From assembly GCA_946811185.2 (NCBI GenBank), contig OX328096.1:63820845-63884844 (forward strand): a stretch of DNA of 64,000 nucleotides, in the 5' to 3' direction. The notes beneath the pieces are model-generated. The model saw only the letters and a list, made by a program, of their open reading frames with translations, was not told where the DNA came from and made no database searches. Below, in pieces: positions 35,201-42,220 of the stretch (the stretch's first letter is position 1; the number at the start of each line of letters is the position of its first letter). The translations under genes were made by a program, and so were the position numbers. This DNA is from Hippopus hippopus (Eukaryota; Mollusca; Bivalvia; Cardiida; Cardiidae).

Positions 35201-36797
35201 CTCATGTGGCTTATCTAATGGGACTTGTCTTCAGAAGGGTAGAAAACATTGTGGAAAAAGGAGAAAAAGCTGAAGATCAGTATTTTCTATTCCTTGTATG
35301 TTTTTGAATGCCTTCTTCTTCAGGATTATAAAAACATGAGATAATTAACTGAAGGGTTGAAATATTCACAACAACAGGAGTTAATGATTAGAATACAGTC
35401 AAAAGAAAATGTACTCACTCGATAGTATACTCCTGCATGACCTGAAAGTCATTATGTGCAATTGAATTTTTTGTGCTATACAACTATCATGTTACATAAA
35501 AATGAAGTGGCACTCTGGAAAAAGAGGGTTTAATACATTTCCATAGTGCTTCACACCAAGCATTCATCCCATAATTAAGAATCCATAAAACCCATTTTGT
35601 CTAACAACCGACTGAATCATGTAGAATGGTCCTTGGACATGCAGAAAATTTACAAATAGCATAAAGTTTCAACCCATGTTGACTGCGCAGGCTGATAAGG
35701 TTCTATACTTTTTGCAGATGCATTAAACCTCCATTTCATAGAGTATGACTCAAATTATATAGTTGGTAAATTTATACAAATCATTGTGACAATACCTACT
35801 AATTGAGGAAAATAGTAGCAAATTACGACAAATATTTTAATTACATTGGGACAAATAGGCAAACTGGCAGAGCAATTCTTCATTTCCCAAAATCTGTACA
35901 TTAAAACTGTGTTTATTTAAAGATACTGGTATGGTATATAACAATACTCTAAGTTAATAAAAATCTTAATCAATTTCTTTTCTTTCTATGGCTGACAGAT
36001 TTTTCAGTGCCAGTATATCTGAAACTTTAGCAGGGTCTTTTATCATGGGTAGTTTGCTCTTTAACCAAGTGACAAAAGTGGGACTAGTCCACATAGAACA
36101 CAATTGCAGAAAGTAAGTTCTATGTAGCTCAAAGATTGGGATTTGTCTCTGATAAAGTGGAAGGTTTAGTATGAAAAGGAAAAAATACTCATTCCCAGCA
36201 TTAACTCCTTTTCCTACAATGTTCTCAAAAGTTTTTTTTACCTGAGGGTTGTTAAAAGTCAGGATTGTAGGTAAAAGATTAACCATTTATCACACAATTT
36301 TGACATTTAATGACCCTTAGAAAGCTTTAGAAAACATTGTGGAAAAAGGAGAAAATGCTGGTTACCAGCATTTTCTCTTTTCCCACAAAGTTTTCTACCC
36401 TTCCCAAAATGAATTTCAATTTTCGGTCATGCTCATTTTGTTGTCTGCAAATGCTTTCAATTTGGACTAGGCTAGAATTTTGTTATTTGGTAAAGACTGA
36501 TTAATTGCATGGTGTTTTACACGGCTTTCAACATTATTTCAGTCATGTATTTCCTGGGTTTCACTAGTACTAGGCTAGGCCTCTGAAGTGTCTTACCAAA
36601 GGACACTCCCACAAAAAAACCATTGGACCCAGCCCTACACTTTACCACTGAGCCACGCAGGACCCCCGTTTGGTAAAGCGTTAAAGGGACAGGTAGGAAA
36701 GAAGCTATTTACCTTCTTCAATTTTATGCAAGGAAAAATTAACAAACATAGCTAGAAACAGCACAACCACCCCTGCAGCAACTGCCTGTTGACTCAT
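23245..36797 (-). CDS. ERLIN: Erlin, ER lipid-raft SPFH protein
   Basis: Ten coding exons on the minus strand: 36713-36797, 35419-35441, 33916-33996, 32146-32192, 30947-31134, 29859-29991, 28619-28710, 26289-26378, 24503-24582, 23245-23409. The sum is 984 bp and 327 residues (vertebrate erlins 339-346). All introns are GT-AG and phases agree. Residues 1-22 form the N-terminal ER membrane anchor, followed by [18 protein letters not shown], the start of the SPFH domain. [20 protein letters not shown] holds the sequon at N106, matching the glycosylated Asn of vertebrate erlins. [20 protein letters not shown] is followed by a long charged helix to about residue 273 and then [15 protein letters not shown] and [11 protein letters not shown]. 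Known role: erlin-1/-2 form a ring-like ER complex that, with RNF170, targets activated IP3 receptors for ERAD and binds phosphoinositides or cholesterol. Whether it equals erlin-1 or -2 cannot be told. The introns hold most of its neighbouring MITEs. Confidence 0.97.
23455..23662 (-). mobile_element. TTAA palindromic MITE in the last erlin intron
   Basis: TTAACTCTTACTCAATGAC end, a truncated left hairpin but ATGCCGGTTACAAGCATTTT centre, GATTGGTAAAGGGTT end. Confidence 0.8.
23716..23975 (-). mobile_element. tRNA-derived SINE, second type
   Basis: Minus-strand B-box side GAGTTCAATACCTGG (about 23921-23935) and body GGTGCACCGACTGCAGTGAT, with a tail that includes CAATCAATC at 23716-23730. Same family as the complete copy at 51455. 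Confidence 0.75.
23966..24177 (-). mobile_element. TTAA palindromic MITE in an erlin intron
   Basis: GACCCTCTAAGGTGACAG end, AGCATTTGCAGATGACAAG arm, core 24060-24125, TTTGGTACAGGTTTAAG end. Confidence 0.78.
24662..24881. mobile_element. TIR element with GGGGCATTTGGACATTTG ends
   Basis: Left CAGGGGCATTTGGACATTTG and right CAAATGTCTGAATGCCCC are inverted. Two internal GC-rich palindromes, GATCAGCCTGCACAGTCTGC and TTAGCCTGCGCAGGCTGATC, suggest a double-hairpin structure. Only one copy is in the window. Confidence 0.8.
24940..25201 (+). mobile_element. GAGCCATGC-family TIR element in an erlin intron
   Basis: TGAACTGTGCTCTGGAAAAG to CACAGAACATGGCTCA; the internal hairpin is decayed. Confidence 0.8.
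25256..25476 (-). mobile_element. TTAA palindromic MITE in an erlin intron
   Basis: ACCCTTTGCCATATGACAAA end, core 25358-25424 with CTAATTAGCAG centre, GTGTGGTAAAGATTTAA end. Confidence 0.85.
25689..25935 (-). mobile_element. TTAA palindromic MITE with duplicated core half
   Basis: TTTAACTCTTTACCAAACAA end. The hairpin around 25797-25850 is followed by a second partial hairpin, CAGTGGGAAAATGATTACAG to TTTTTCCCACTG (25880-25922). Confidence 0.7.
26095..26275. mobile_element. Palindromic MITE of the GATTGGCTAAACC type
   Basis: TTAGAAAGTAACCCAACTTC (about 26154) against GAAGTTGTGTTGCTATC, meeting at CCAAACGGTTTGG; ends GTATTCACAAAC and GGTTGGTGATAA. Confidence 0.75.
26453..26660 (-). mobile_element. 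TTAA palindromic MITE in an erlin intron
   Basis: TTAACCCTCTACAACACAATC end, AGACTGGTCCAAAATGAAAG arm, core 26563-26628, CTCTGGAATTAA junction with the next copy. Confidence 0.8.
26657..26835 (+). mobile_element. TTAA palindromic MITE, forward, truncated right
   Basis: TTAACCCTTTACTATACAAT end shared with the previous copy; excellent core 26709-26775; right arm stops after TTGTTGTCTGCAAATGCC. Confidence 0.82.
27020..28286 (-). mobile_element. TTAA palindromic MITE split by a 1-kb insertion
   Basis: Left part 27020-27163 ends CAGCATTTTCTCCTTTT; right part from 28216 resumes CCACAATGCTTTCAAAAGCC and ends GTGTGGTAAAGGGCTAA. The intervening DNA is the element at 27164-28215. Confidence 0.8.
27164..28215 (+). 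mobile_element. Repeat with 458-bp tandem duplication (GGCCGAAGGCCAGAGAGC)
   Basis: AGCTCCATTGGCCGAAGGCC at 27164 recurs at 27622; the two 458-bp units are nearly identical and differ mainly in a GTCCGTCC microsatellite near 27210-27240 and 27665-27695. Unit 2 continues into 28060-28215 and ends GGCGCTCAAGCGCCTCTAG. I recall similar stretches in many bivalve genomes. No ORF is convincing. Confidence 0.75.
28290..28350. repeat. Small dispersed repeat, GATCAGA...CTGCA type
   Basis: GATAAAGCAGTCTGCACCAA to GATCTTGAAATACACTATC; a decayed copy of the family at 31975. Confidence 0.5.
28826..29051 (-). mobile_element. TTAA palindromic MITE in an erlin intron
   Basis: TTAAGTCTTTACCAAACAAC end, core 28932-28995 with TGGTTATCA centre, TTGTGTGGTAAAGGGTTA end. 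Confidence 0.85.
29052..29275 (+). repeat. Dispersed repeat with CTAGCCTGAATTTTAGG motif
   Basis: Same order of motifs as 33173-33459: ACCTGCCC, TAACTAGCCTGAATTTTAGG, CTTCAGTAATCACAGACATA, GACAACAGGGCTATGACAAT. Confidence 0.6.
29312..29377 (+). repeat. Inverted repeat arm flanking two erlin exons (left)
   Basis: TCACATAACCTCCCTTGTTT and ATATACCCATTACGAATTTT match, inverted, 31587-31650 at about 92%. Two erlin exons lie between the arms. Confidence 0.8.
29528..29632. repeat. Palindrome of about 45-bp arms
   Basis: ATATCTGACATTTGTTGGCA and TATGAGATAAAATTTTTATT pair with AATAAATTTTTATCTCA and ACCAACTCATGTCAGAT; the loop is around CGTCAAGAAAAGAC. Confidence 0.75.
30014..30190 (-). mobile_element. 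TTAA palindromic MITE 22 bp from an erlin splice acceptor
   Basis: GTTAAAACCTTTACCCAACC end, core 30121-30187; the right terminal arm is missing. It begins about 22 bp upstream (on the minus strand) of exon 29859-29991. Confidence 0.75.
30255..30310 (+). mobile_element. TTAA palindromic MITE, scrap
   Basis: AACATTGTTGGAAAAGGAG plus AAATGCTGGTCATG only. Confidence 0.5.
30405..30735 (+). repeat. Dispersed repeat with ACATGGCTGCAGTTGCTTTG motif
   Basis: Longest visible copy type together with 33173: GGCTGCAGTTGCTTTG, TGCCAGTCCTGTATGAGTTC, AACTAGCCTGAATTTAAAG, ACAGGGTAATGTCAATACC. Confidence 0.65.
30815..30925 (-). mobile_element. TTAA palindromic MITE, truncated
   Basis: Half core CATTTTCTCCTTCTCCCACA followed by GGGTCATTAAAACTCAGG and GGCAAAGGATTAA. 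Confidence 0.65.
31227..31575 (-). mobile_element. TTAA palindromic MITE, outer copy of a second self-nest
   Basis: 31227-31295 is CTCTTTACCACATGACAAA to AAAGATAAA. The consensus resumes at 31525 with CTGAGGCTCAAGAGTTGAG and GTCTTTCAAAGAACAG. The copy at 31296-31524 lies between, at TTAA. Confidence 0.82.
31296..31524 (+). mobile_element. TTAA palindromic MITE, inner copy with an A-run
   Basis: TTAACCCTTTACCACAATAT to TGTTTGGTAAAGGGTTCA. After the core (31343-31410) a run of about 22 A (31419-31440) is unique to this copy. Confidence 0.85.
31587..31650 (-). repeat. Inverted repeat arm flanking two erlin exons (right)
   Basis: Mirror of 29312-29377: AAAATTTGTAATGGGTATAT and AAAACAAGGGAGGTTATGTG. 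Confidence 0.8.
31655..31857 (+). mobile_element. TTAA palindromic MITE, forward
   Basis: CCTATTTTAACAACCCTGAG arm, decayed core 31690-31760, right end GTTCATAAAAGGTTAA. Confidence 0.7.
31965..32100. repeat. Small dispersed repeat with GATCAGACTGCA inverted pair
   Basis: CTCCCTATAGGACAGTGTAC occurs twice (31969 and 32001). The second is followed by ATCATACTGCACATTCTG and GTGCAGTCTGATCTTGA, an inverted pair. Copies at 32775, 42955, 46620, 57785 and 60330. Confidence 0.65.
32238..32465 (-). mobile_element. TTAA palindromic MITE in an erlin intron
   Basis: CTCTATCAGATGACAAAATT end, AGACTTGTCCAAACTGAAAG arm, core 32345-32412; the right end GTTTGGTACATCGAAGATTA is expanded. It begins about 45 bp from exon 32146-32192. 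Confidence 0.8.
32521..32748 (+). mobile_element. TTAA palindromic MITE, forward, reference-quality copy
   Basis: Complete: TTAACCCATTACCACACAAT to GTGTGGTAAAGAGTTAA. The core from GAAAACATTGTGGG to CCCACAATGTTTTC (about 32575-32641) is a perfect 67-bp palindrome centred on CTGGTAACCAG. Arms beyond the core are not palindromic except for the outer roughly 16 bp. Confidence 0.93.
32755..33110. repeat. Two tandem copies of the small GATCAGACTGCA repeat
   Basis: TTTGCCTTAGCGGCCAGTTT (32758) and TTGCCTTTGTGGCCAGTGTA (32953) each start a unit with CAGATGCAGAA/TCAGACACAC, GATCTACACTGTC-like and TGGACAA motifs, ending near TAGACTGAAA/TAGATGGAAAATGTC. Confidence 0.6.
33119..33612 (+). mobile_element. 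TTAA palindromic MITE split by a dispersed repeat
   Basis: Left piece 33119-33172 (TTTACCACACAATC to GTGGGAAAAGGAAACAG), right piece 33460-33612 (GAAAATGCTGGTTACTAG to TTTGGTAGAGTTAA). The insert is 33173-33459. Confidence 0.7.
33173..33459 (+). repeat. Dispersed repeat inserted in a TTAA MITE
   Basis: TGGCTGCAGTTGCTTGATTT, GGGGGCATAACTGTGTC, CCACTGTTCTATGGGTTCC, CTTCAGTAATGACAGAGATA and AGGGCTACGGCAACACCTAG mark the family. About 287 bp, no clear termini. Confidence 0.65.
33628..33847 (-). mobile_element. TTAA palindromic MITE beside an erlin donor
   Basis: TTAAGTCTTTACCAAACGAC end, core 33728-33790, GTAAGGCAAAAGGGTCAA end. Confidence 0.82.
34049..34270 (-). mobile_element. TTAA palindromic MITE in an erlin intron
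   Basis: TTTAAGTCTTTACCAAATGAC end, AGTCCAAATTGAAAGCATCT arm, core 34152-34215, GTGTGGTAGAGGGTTAA end. Confidence 0.85.
34271..34434 (+). mobile_element. GAGCCATGC-family element, truncated
   Basis: Lacks the left TIR; retains ATAATCATGGATCCATAAAA, GCAGGCTGACCTGGGTCAAT and the right end CACAAAGTATGGTTCA. Confidence 0.75.
34471..34488. repeat. Poly-G run
   Basis: Homopolymer of about 17 G. Confidence 0.75.
34576..34801 (-). mobile_element. TTAA palindromic MITE, reverse
   Basis: GTAACTCTTTACCAACCAAC end, good core 34685-34745, GTGTGGAAAAGAGTTAA shared with the next partial copy. Confidence 0.85.
34798..35147 (-). mobile_element. Two fused TTAA palindromic MITEs, reverse
   Basis: First unit 34798-34930 keeps TTAACTCTTCAAAAAACAAC and GAGCATTTGCAGACACC but breaks off before its hairpin. 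The second runs from CTCTACACCAAACAACAACA (34943) to GGGTAAAGAGTTAA with half its core deleted. Confidence 0.72.
35195..35361 (-). mobile_element. TTAA palindromic MITE, decayed
   Basis: GGGTAGAAAACATTGTGG core start at 35236; right arm CTTCTTCTTCAGGATTATAA. Confidence 0.6.
35503..35752 (+). mobile_element. GAGCCATGC-family TIR element in an erlin intron
   Basis: TGAAGTGGCACTCTGG to CATAGAGTATGACTCA; inner TTGTCTAACAACCGACTG conserved. It begins 62 bp upstream of the 23-bp erlin microexon. Confidence 0.8.
36058..36283 (-). mobile_element. TTAA palindromic MITE, reverse
   Basis: CTCTTTAACCAAGTGACAAA end, decayed core 36160-36225, GTAGGTAAAAGATTAA joined to the next copy. Confidence 0.75.
36281..36502 (+). 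mobile_element. TTAA palindromic MITE, forward, sharing a junction
   Basis: TTAACCATTTATCACACAAT end, core 36330-36395, TTGTTGTCTGCAAATGC arm, TATTTGGTAAAGAC end. Confidence 0.83.
36515..36668 (-). mobile_element. tRNA-like SINE, third type
   Basis: The minus strand starts TCCTGCGTGGCTCAGTGGTA (A-box) near 36663-36644, but the B-box position reads GGGTCCAATGG and is decayed. The body contains AGTACTAGTGAAACCCAGG. It lies directly upstream of the TTTACC-like GGTAAAGCGTTAAAGGG. Confidence 0.5.
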
Positions 36798-36895
36798 CTT
36801 TGGATCGTATGTTTGATGATCTTCAGCAATGTCTTTTCTCGCTTTCTAACCTTAAAGATACAAGTTATATGTGTGAAAAAATTAACCCTGTGTCT

Positions 36896-37126
36896 TGCCT
36901 TTACCACACAATCCCTTCTTTCAGAAACCCTGAGGAAGAGGTCTTTTGAAAACATTGTGGAAAGAGGAGAAAATGCTGGTTAGCAGCATTTTCTCCTTTT
37001 TCCACTATGTTTTCTTCCCTTTTAAAGAGCAATTTCATAATTTGTGCCACGCTGTATTTGTCATCTGCAAATGCTTTCAATTTAGATGAGTACATGTATA
37101 TAATTTTGTTGTTCGGTAAAGAGTTA
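36896..37126 (+). mobile_element. TTAA palindromic MITE near the erlin start
   Basis: TGCCTTTACCACACAATCCC end, core 36948-37015, TGTCATCTGCAAATGC arm, GTTCGGTAAAGAGTTAA end. About 100 bp upstream of the erlin start codon, so it may lie in the promoter or 5' UTR. Confidence 0.85.
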
Positions 37127-37332
37127 ACCCTTTACTTAGCAAACCTATTTAAGGACCTTGAGAGAGAAGGCTTTCTTTTAATCTGAAGACATTGTACATA
37201 GGAAAAGGTGAAATTGCTGGCATCCAGCATTTTCTCCTTTTCCAACAAATCCCATTTATGGGCCACAAATAACTTGTCATTTGCAAATGTTCTTAATTTA
37301 GGAAAATCTGACAATTGACATTTGGTTGATTT
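37123..37332 (+). mobile_element. TTAA palindromic MITE, forward, in tandem
   Basis: TTAACCCTTTACTTAGCAAA shares the TTAA of the previous copy; core 37195-37250; right arm ACTTGTCATTTGCAAATG. Confidence 0.78.
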
Positions 37333-37334
37333 AA

Positions 37335-37660
37335 GGTGTTTAACGCCGTTTTCATTATATATATTTGTAGTTATATTGCAGCCAGTGCACCTACCATACT
37401 TTCATGGATTTTCTTTTACCAGCACCCTTCACAATACTCTTTCCAAGCCACTGGTAGCTTTCAGACATAACCATCATCGAAACAATGGTCCGAGGTGAGA
37501 GAGGAATGAATCCTGTCGCAATGACTATCATCAACCCACGGAAAGAAATTGGCCGAGCCGGGGATCGAACCAGAGACCCCTGTTCTGACAATTTTGTAGT
37601 CTGGGAAAGAGTTATTAGAGAGCCTAGCACCAGTTCCAATTACTTGTGGAAGCAGGCAGA
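37335..37660 (-). mobile_element. tRNA-derived SINE, second type, long copy
   Basis: Minus strand: B-box TGGTTCGATCCCCGG (about 37560-37575), ATTCCTCTCTCACCTCGGAC, GGTGCACTGGCTGCAATATA and tail AACGGCGTTAAACACC (about 37335-37351). Confidence 0.75.
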
Positions 37661-37943
37661 ACTGCCACTGCACTAATTTACAAGAAAAATATAATGTCAA
37701 TTAAAGGGGCTTAAAACCAGATTATTTTGCAAGGTTTTTTTTTTTTTTTAAAGAAAATCTCCTTGAAGATGGCTAATTTTCATACATTTTAGCAAAAATG
37801 GCTAGAATTAAAGCATAGAAAGAAATATGAGTAGAAAAAAACAAAAAGTACCAGGATTTTCATATCTTTACTGTAAAATTTCTGTACTATTACTAACAGT
37901 ATACCTGTTTTTGCACAACAAAGAATACTGGTAAATACATTTT

Positions 37944-38156
37944 AAGTCTTGACCAAATGACGAATTGGCACAATTGAAAGCATTTGCAGACTACAAAATA
38001 AATGTGACTAAAAACTGAAATTTGTTTTGGGATGAGTGGAAAACATTGTGGGAAAAGGAGAAAATGCTGTAACCATGCAGAAAATGCTTTCAACAACGTT
38101 TTCAAAAGCTGTCTTTTTCTGGGTCATTAAAAGTTAGGATTGTGTAGTAAAGGGTA
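37944..38156 (-). mobile_element. TTAA palindromic MITE, reverse, broken core
   Basis: TTAAGTCTTGACCAAATGAC end; the core half GTGGGAAAAGGAGAAAATGC is intact but its partner is disrupted; GTGTAGTAAAGGGTA end. Confidence 0.75.
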
Positions 38157-38688
38157 GCCTGGGTTCCAGTCCATTCATTTTTTCCTTTTCTAACATTCAG
38201 ACGTGACATTGTCAAATATGATGGCCTAGGGACATTCAAAAACCAATCGCAGTGACATCTACTTTATTCCATCCAACAGTGGGGTAAAGTAGATGTCGCT
38301 GCAATCACTTTTCCAACATAAATGACTAATAATAGATACTGAAATTCCAGTTTGATCACTTCCTGTTTGTGAGCCTTCTTTGAAAATATATTGATGAAAA
38401 AATTTCAAACACCTATTCACAATGACTTTGGAGGATAGTTTAACAATAATGAGGGTTGTTGAAGACCACGATGTATTTTTGATTGCACAGACCGATTAGG
38501 GAAAGTCACTCGTAAATGAAATCACCACCGTTGTATTTAAATTGGTCTAAAAATGTGCGAATCCATCGTTTTCAACATTGTGACATCATGCGATAAACAA
38601 ATCTATAATTTGATTATCTGCACAATGCATGATCATGGGAAGATCCTCGAATGTGTATGTCCCAGGCGGTAACAATAATGGAAGCGAT
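38157..38688. other. Spacer with a 26-bp-arm inverted repeat
   Basis: AATCGCAGTGACATCTACTT (38251) pairs with AAGTAGATGTCGCTGCAATC (ending about 38309). No gene or known family otherwise. Confidence 0.5.
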
Positions 38689-38914
38689 TAACTCTTTACC
38701 AAACTACAAAATTTTGGACTAGATCATATTCAAAGCATTTGCAGATGACAAATTAAATGTTACTAAAATGATGATTTTTCTCTCTAGTAGGATAAAACAT
38801 TGTGGGAAAAGGAGAAAATGCTGGTTACCAGCATTTTCTCCTTTTCCCACAGTGTTTTCAGAAGCTTTCTTCTTTAGGGTCTTTAAAAGTCAGGATTGTG
38901 TGGTAAAGAGTTAA
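38689..38914 (-). mobile_element. TTAA palindromic MITE, reverse, complete
   Basis: TTAACTCTTTACCAAACTAC to GTGTGGTAAAGAGTTAA with a near-perfect core 38798-38858. Confidence 0.9.
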
Positions 38915-38924
38915 CAGATAAGCT

Positions 38925-38985
38925 CTTTCAGTTATATTACAGTGGCCAGTGCACCTATCCATGTTTTCCTGGAGGTTTTTAATTA
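38925..38985 (-). mobile_element. SINE second type, 60-bp scrap
   Basis: TATTACAGTGGCCAGTGCAC and CTATCCATGTTTTCCTGG match 37380-37420 and 19330-19380. Confidence 0.6.
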
Positions 38986-39110
38986 ACATCTTGATTTTAT
39001 AACTCATAATAAATGACTTTATATATCCAAGTATGAATTTGCTTGTTATTTCTTTTTAATAGACTAAGAGAGTATCTACTTTGACTGACAACAAGCTATT
39101 TTCACCAGTT

Positions 39111-39338
39111 AACCCATTACCACACAATGACGCCTTTTGACGCCCCTAAAAAAGAGGCCTTTTGAAAACATTGTGGGAAAAGGAGAAAATGCTGGTAACC
39201 AGCATTTTCTCCTTTTCCCACAAAGTTTTCTACCCTATCAAAGAAAAGTTGCGTCATTTGAGCCACTATGAAATCGTCGTCTGCAAATGCTTTCAATTTG
39301 GATAGGTCTTAAATTTTGCCGTGTGGTAAAGGGTTAAA
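39111..39338 (+). mobile_element. TTAA palindromic MITE, forward, complete
   Basis: TTAACCCATTACCACACAAT to GTGTGGTAAAGGGTTAA; core 39163-39230; close sister of the 32521 copy. Confidence 0.92.
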
Positions 39339-39842
39339 CCACATATTCCTGTGCTAAAACTTAGAGAAAGCATAACCGGTGGTAATAAGAGTCATAAAAG
39401 AAAAAAACAAATTCATGGTCTGGTTGTAGCCGACTTTTAAGAATTAAGGATTTAATAATGAAGAATTTGGTTCTGGTTCAAGACTATCAGATTAGGAGCT
39501 TATCTGTTTATCTTGTTTATTTTGGCCACTTGAAGCTTTGCTTCCCTGGAAAATTAGATTCGATTGCACCATGATGCAAATGCCTAGAAATGATTAGTAA
39601 TCCATAGTTTTGTATGTGTAAAGTGAAACTAAATACATGTACAGTGGAACAAGTTTGCACAGTAAAAAGTTTGAACAGCTAGAACAGTTTACAGCCGGAT
39701 AATAGAGTGAATAGGTATTGATCAAGTTTTATTTCTTCATTGTCGCTACCAGTTGCCCATTTGGGTGATGTCCCCCTTAACGGGTGTTAGTTATGTTACA
39801 AGAGATAGTGAGAGATACAGGACAAAACCAATCCTAAGATGC

Positions 39843-41381
39843 CAGGGCTTTTTTTTATGGTTTGGGGAAGATACCGGACGCTGGTCAAAAGGGGAAAAGC
39901 GTGACAAACACTATATTTGGGGAAAATTTACTGTCTTGCTATAGACAACACTGGTAGATCATGGTGGTACATTGGTCTATTAATCTTTGCAATAACACTC
40001 GAACATATGAAACTGAATTAAACTGTTTTGTGAACACTGAACTTTCTGGTACTGAACTCCAAGTTTCATTAACAAGAGAAAGATGACTAGGGTCGGAGGA
40101 TGTCGATACCAATTGTGTATTTTCAATTTCTTCAACAATTACATTGTCTGACATATAATACAATTTTTATCCCTGGTTTGACCCAGGATCTTTGGCGACA
40201 GGTTGCCTACTTTCTGATTGTTCATCAGCCTCTAATTCCACTGATTCATTGGATTTTGGCTTAGTTTTGGACCCAAAGAAAGCATTGATTCATTTAGTAT
40301 TCTTTGCATCTGACAGTTTCAGCTTTTTATTGCAGTTAAGCCAATTATGGGACATCTTCTCACTTAAATTACGTTATTGTAGAAAAAGTCTCATGTTAAT
40401 ATGAACTAGAATCTACTTTAGACTCGATCTAGGTCTACTTTGCTTCTTGAGAAGGACCATTTTGTATAAAATCTTCATCAGAAGTTAACTAGACCTAGCA
40501 AGAAATTGGCGATTGCTAATCTTCGTCACTTCGCACGTAAATATAATCCGAAACTCAACCGAGAGAAAAAGCGTCTGCTATTCATTACATTTTGTGATCG
40601 GTTTGCTTGCAAAGTCCAATACCAAAATTATTAATTGAAATAATATGATCGTGGATGTTTCCAAGTTAGATTATGACTGGTGTCAAAAGATAATGATTAT
40701 ACAACCTGAATATCCCAACTGTATCTTTTCATAATGCTTGAATGTGGAGAGAAATAGGATTTTTTCCCCATTCAGCAGAATTTGTCTGCGAATGATCTAA
40801 AAATAGAACAACTGGGCGAATCTGGTTTTCCGAAAGTGTCACTGGTTACCTCCATTCCATGAAAATTTTGTGCATTTTCCTTCGAGTTTATAATATTGTT
40901 ATAGATCTAGATGTAATATTTTTAGATATCTTTTCATCTCTTCTTTCCTTCTTTGTTGTGCATTATGTAGCAATATTGGGGCGACCGAGACGATTTTAGC
41001 ATGAATCGCGCAATCGCCCGAGTCCAGAATAAACACTGAGTTTGCACCCATTATACCATATTTTGTATTATACCCCAAGCGTGTTCAGTATATTCCGTGC
41101 AAAAAATTAATAAAACATACGAAAATCTGCCGATCAGTGACAGTTTTCCATGAATCTCAAAGGCGGATGACTCATTAAACAATGAAAAAACTGGTCGATT
41201 GTGCAGCTGATCTTTCAGCCTGGGAGTGGGTTTATTAACTCAATCTTAGTACAATACTTTGTATTACAGTAGGGAAAGTTGATTTCTTCGGGGAAAAATT
41301 TATTTCTCGGGGGGAAAACTACATTTTTGGGGAAATTTGCTGAGGGGAAGATGCCGACTAACGAGTATAAAAAAAACCCTG
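39843..41381. mobile_element. hAT-like element, 1539 bp, inserted in a SINE
   Basis: Starts CAGGGCTTTTTTTTATGG and ends TATAAAAAAAACCCTG. GATGC flanks both sides (39838-39842 and 41382-41386); against the intact SINE the empty site can be reconstructed. Minus strand 40200-40400 reads SHNWLNCNKKLKLSDA and, after one stop, INAFFGSKTKPKSNE, resembling hAT transposase N-termini (SFF...K). It is a decayed copy of a formerly coding element. Confidence 0.75.
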
Positions 41382-41497
41382 GATGCGCCTGGTTCTTTAG
41401 CATGCTCGATGTATTGTACCGTCACACAGGACCTCAGTTTAACGTCTCATCCGAAAGACTATTGGTAATTTTAGATGGCCTGCCATGGGGCTGAACC

Positions 41498-42189
41498 GGA
41501 TTGGGGTCAAAACGGCCCACTTCCAAAACGGCCCGGTACCAAAACGGCCCAGTGCCGAAACGGCCCGGTACCAAAACGGCCCACTTTTTTGTCATTAATA
41601 AAAACCCATTGAAGAACCATCATTTGGATCACACAGTTACTTTTATAAAATTCACTTATTTAGTTTTATAAAATTTACTTATAACATGAATTTTGATCAT
41701 GTGAATCGAGCGAGATGGTCTCCTGCTACGAATTTATTGAAATATGCACAGAGATGTATCCTTTCTAGAAAGTTCGGAGCTATCGTTTCCAACATAAGTA
41801 ATTTGTGCATAACTGAGGTAAAAAGAGTGTAGAAAAGCAAACCACAACGTATACATTTTTTAGAAGAATTCCCATTGATCATGAGAAAAGAACGGGGGGG
41901 GGGGGGGGGAAAGACAAATGAACTCACATTATAACATCGGATAGGAATGCAGAGTACAACCCACACAAGTATGGAAAATCGAGGCCCAAGCTCCATAAAT
42001 ATTATTCATTATTTGAAAAAAAGATAAGAGTACAGAAAGTTATAAAATTCACTCTGTCAAAATTGGTGGAAATAAAACAGTAATTCGTAGTTCAAAAGTG
42101 GGCCGTTTTGGTACCCATAACATTGGGCCATTTCGGTAAAGTGGGCCGTTTTGGAAGCGGGCCGTTTTGGAAGTGGGCCGTTTTGACCC
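41498..42189. mobile_element. TIR element with tandem AAAACGGCCC termini
   Basis: The left end carries five AAAACGGCCC-like units (41508-41583), the right end their inverted partners GGGCCGTTTT (42100-42186). GGCTGAACC flanks both sides (41489-41497 and 42190-42198), a 9-bp duplication like that of Mutator-like elements. No ORF inside; 41893-41909 is a poly-G run. Confidence 0.7.
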
Positions 42190-42220
42190 GGCTGAACCCA
42201 CACTGCCAAGTGGTCTGAAT

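Larger units (their letters stand above)
39725..42220 (-). mobile_element. tRNA-derived SINE split by two nested elements
   Basis: Three pieces collinear with the intact copy at 9345-9645: 39725-39842 (ATTGTCGCTACCAGTTGCCC to AATCCTAAGATGC), 41382-41497 (GATGCGCCTGGTTC through CAGTTTAACGTCTCATCCG), and 42190 onward (GGCTGAACCCACACTGCC). Confidence 0.8.
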
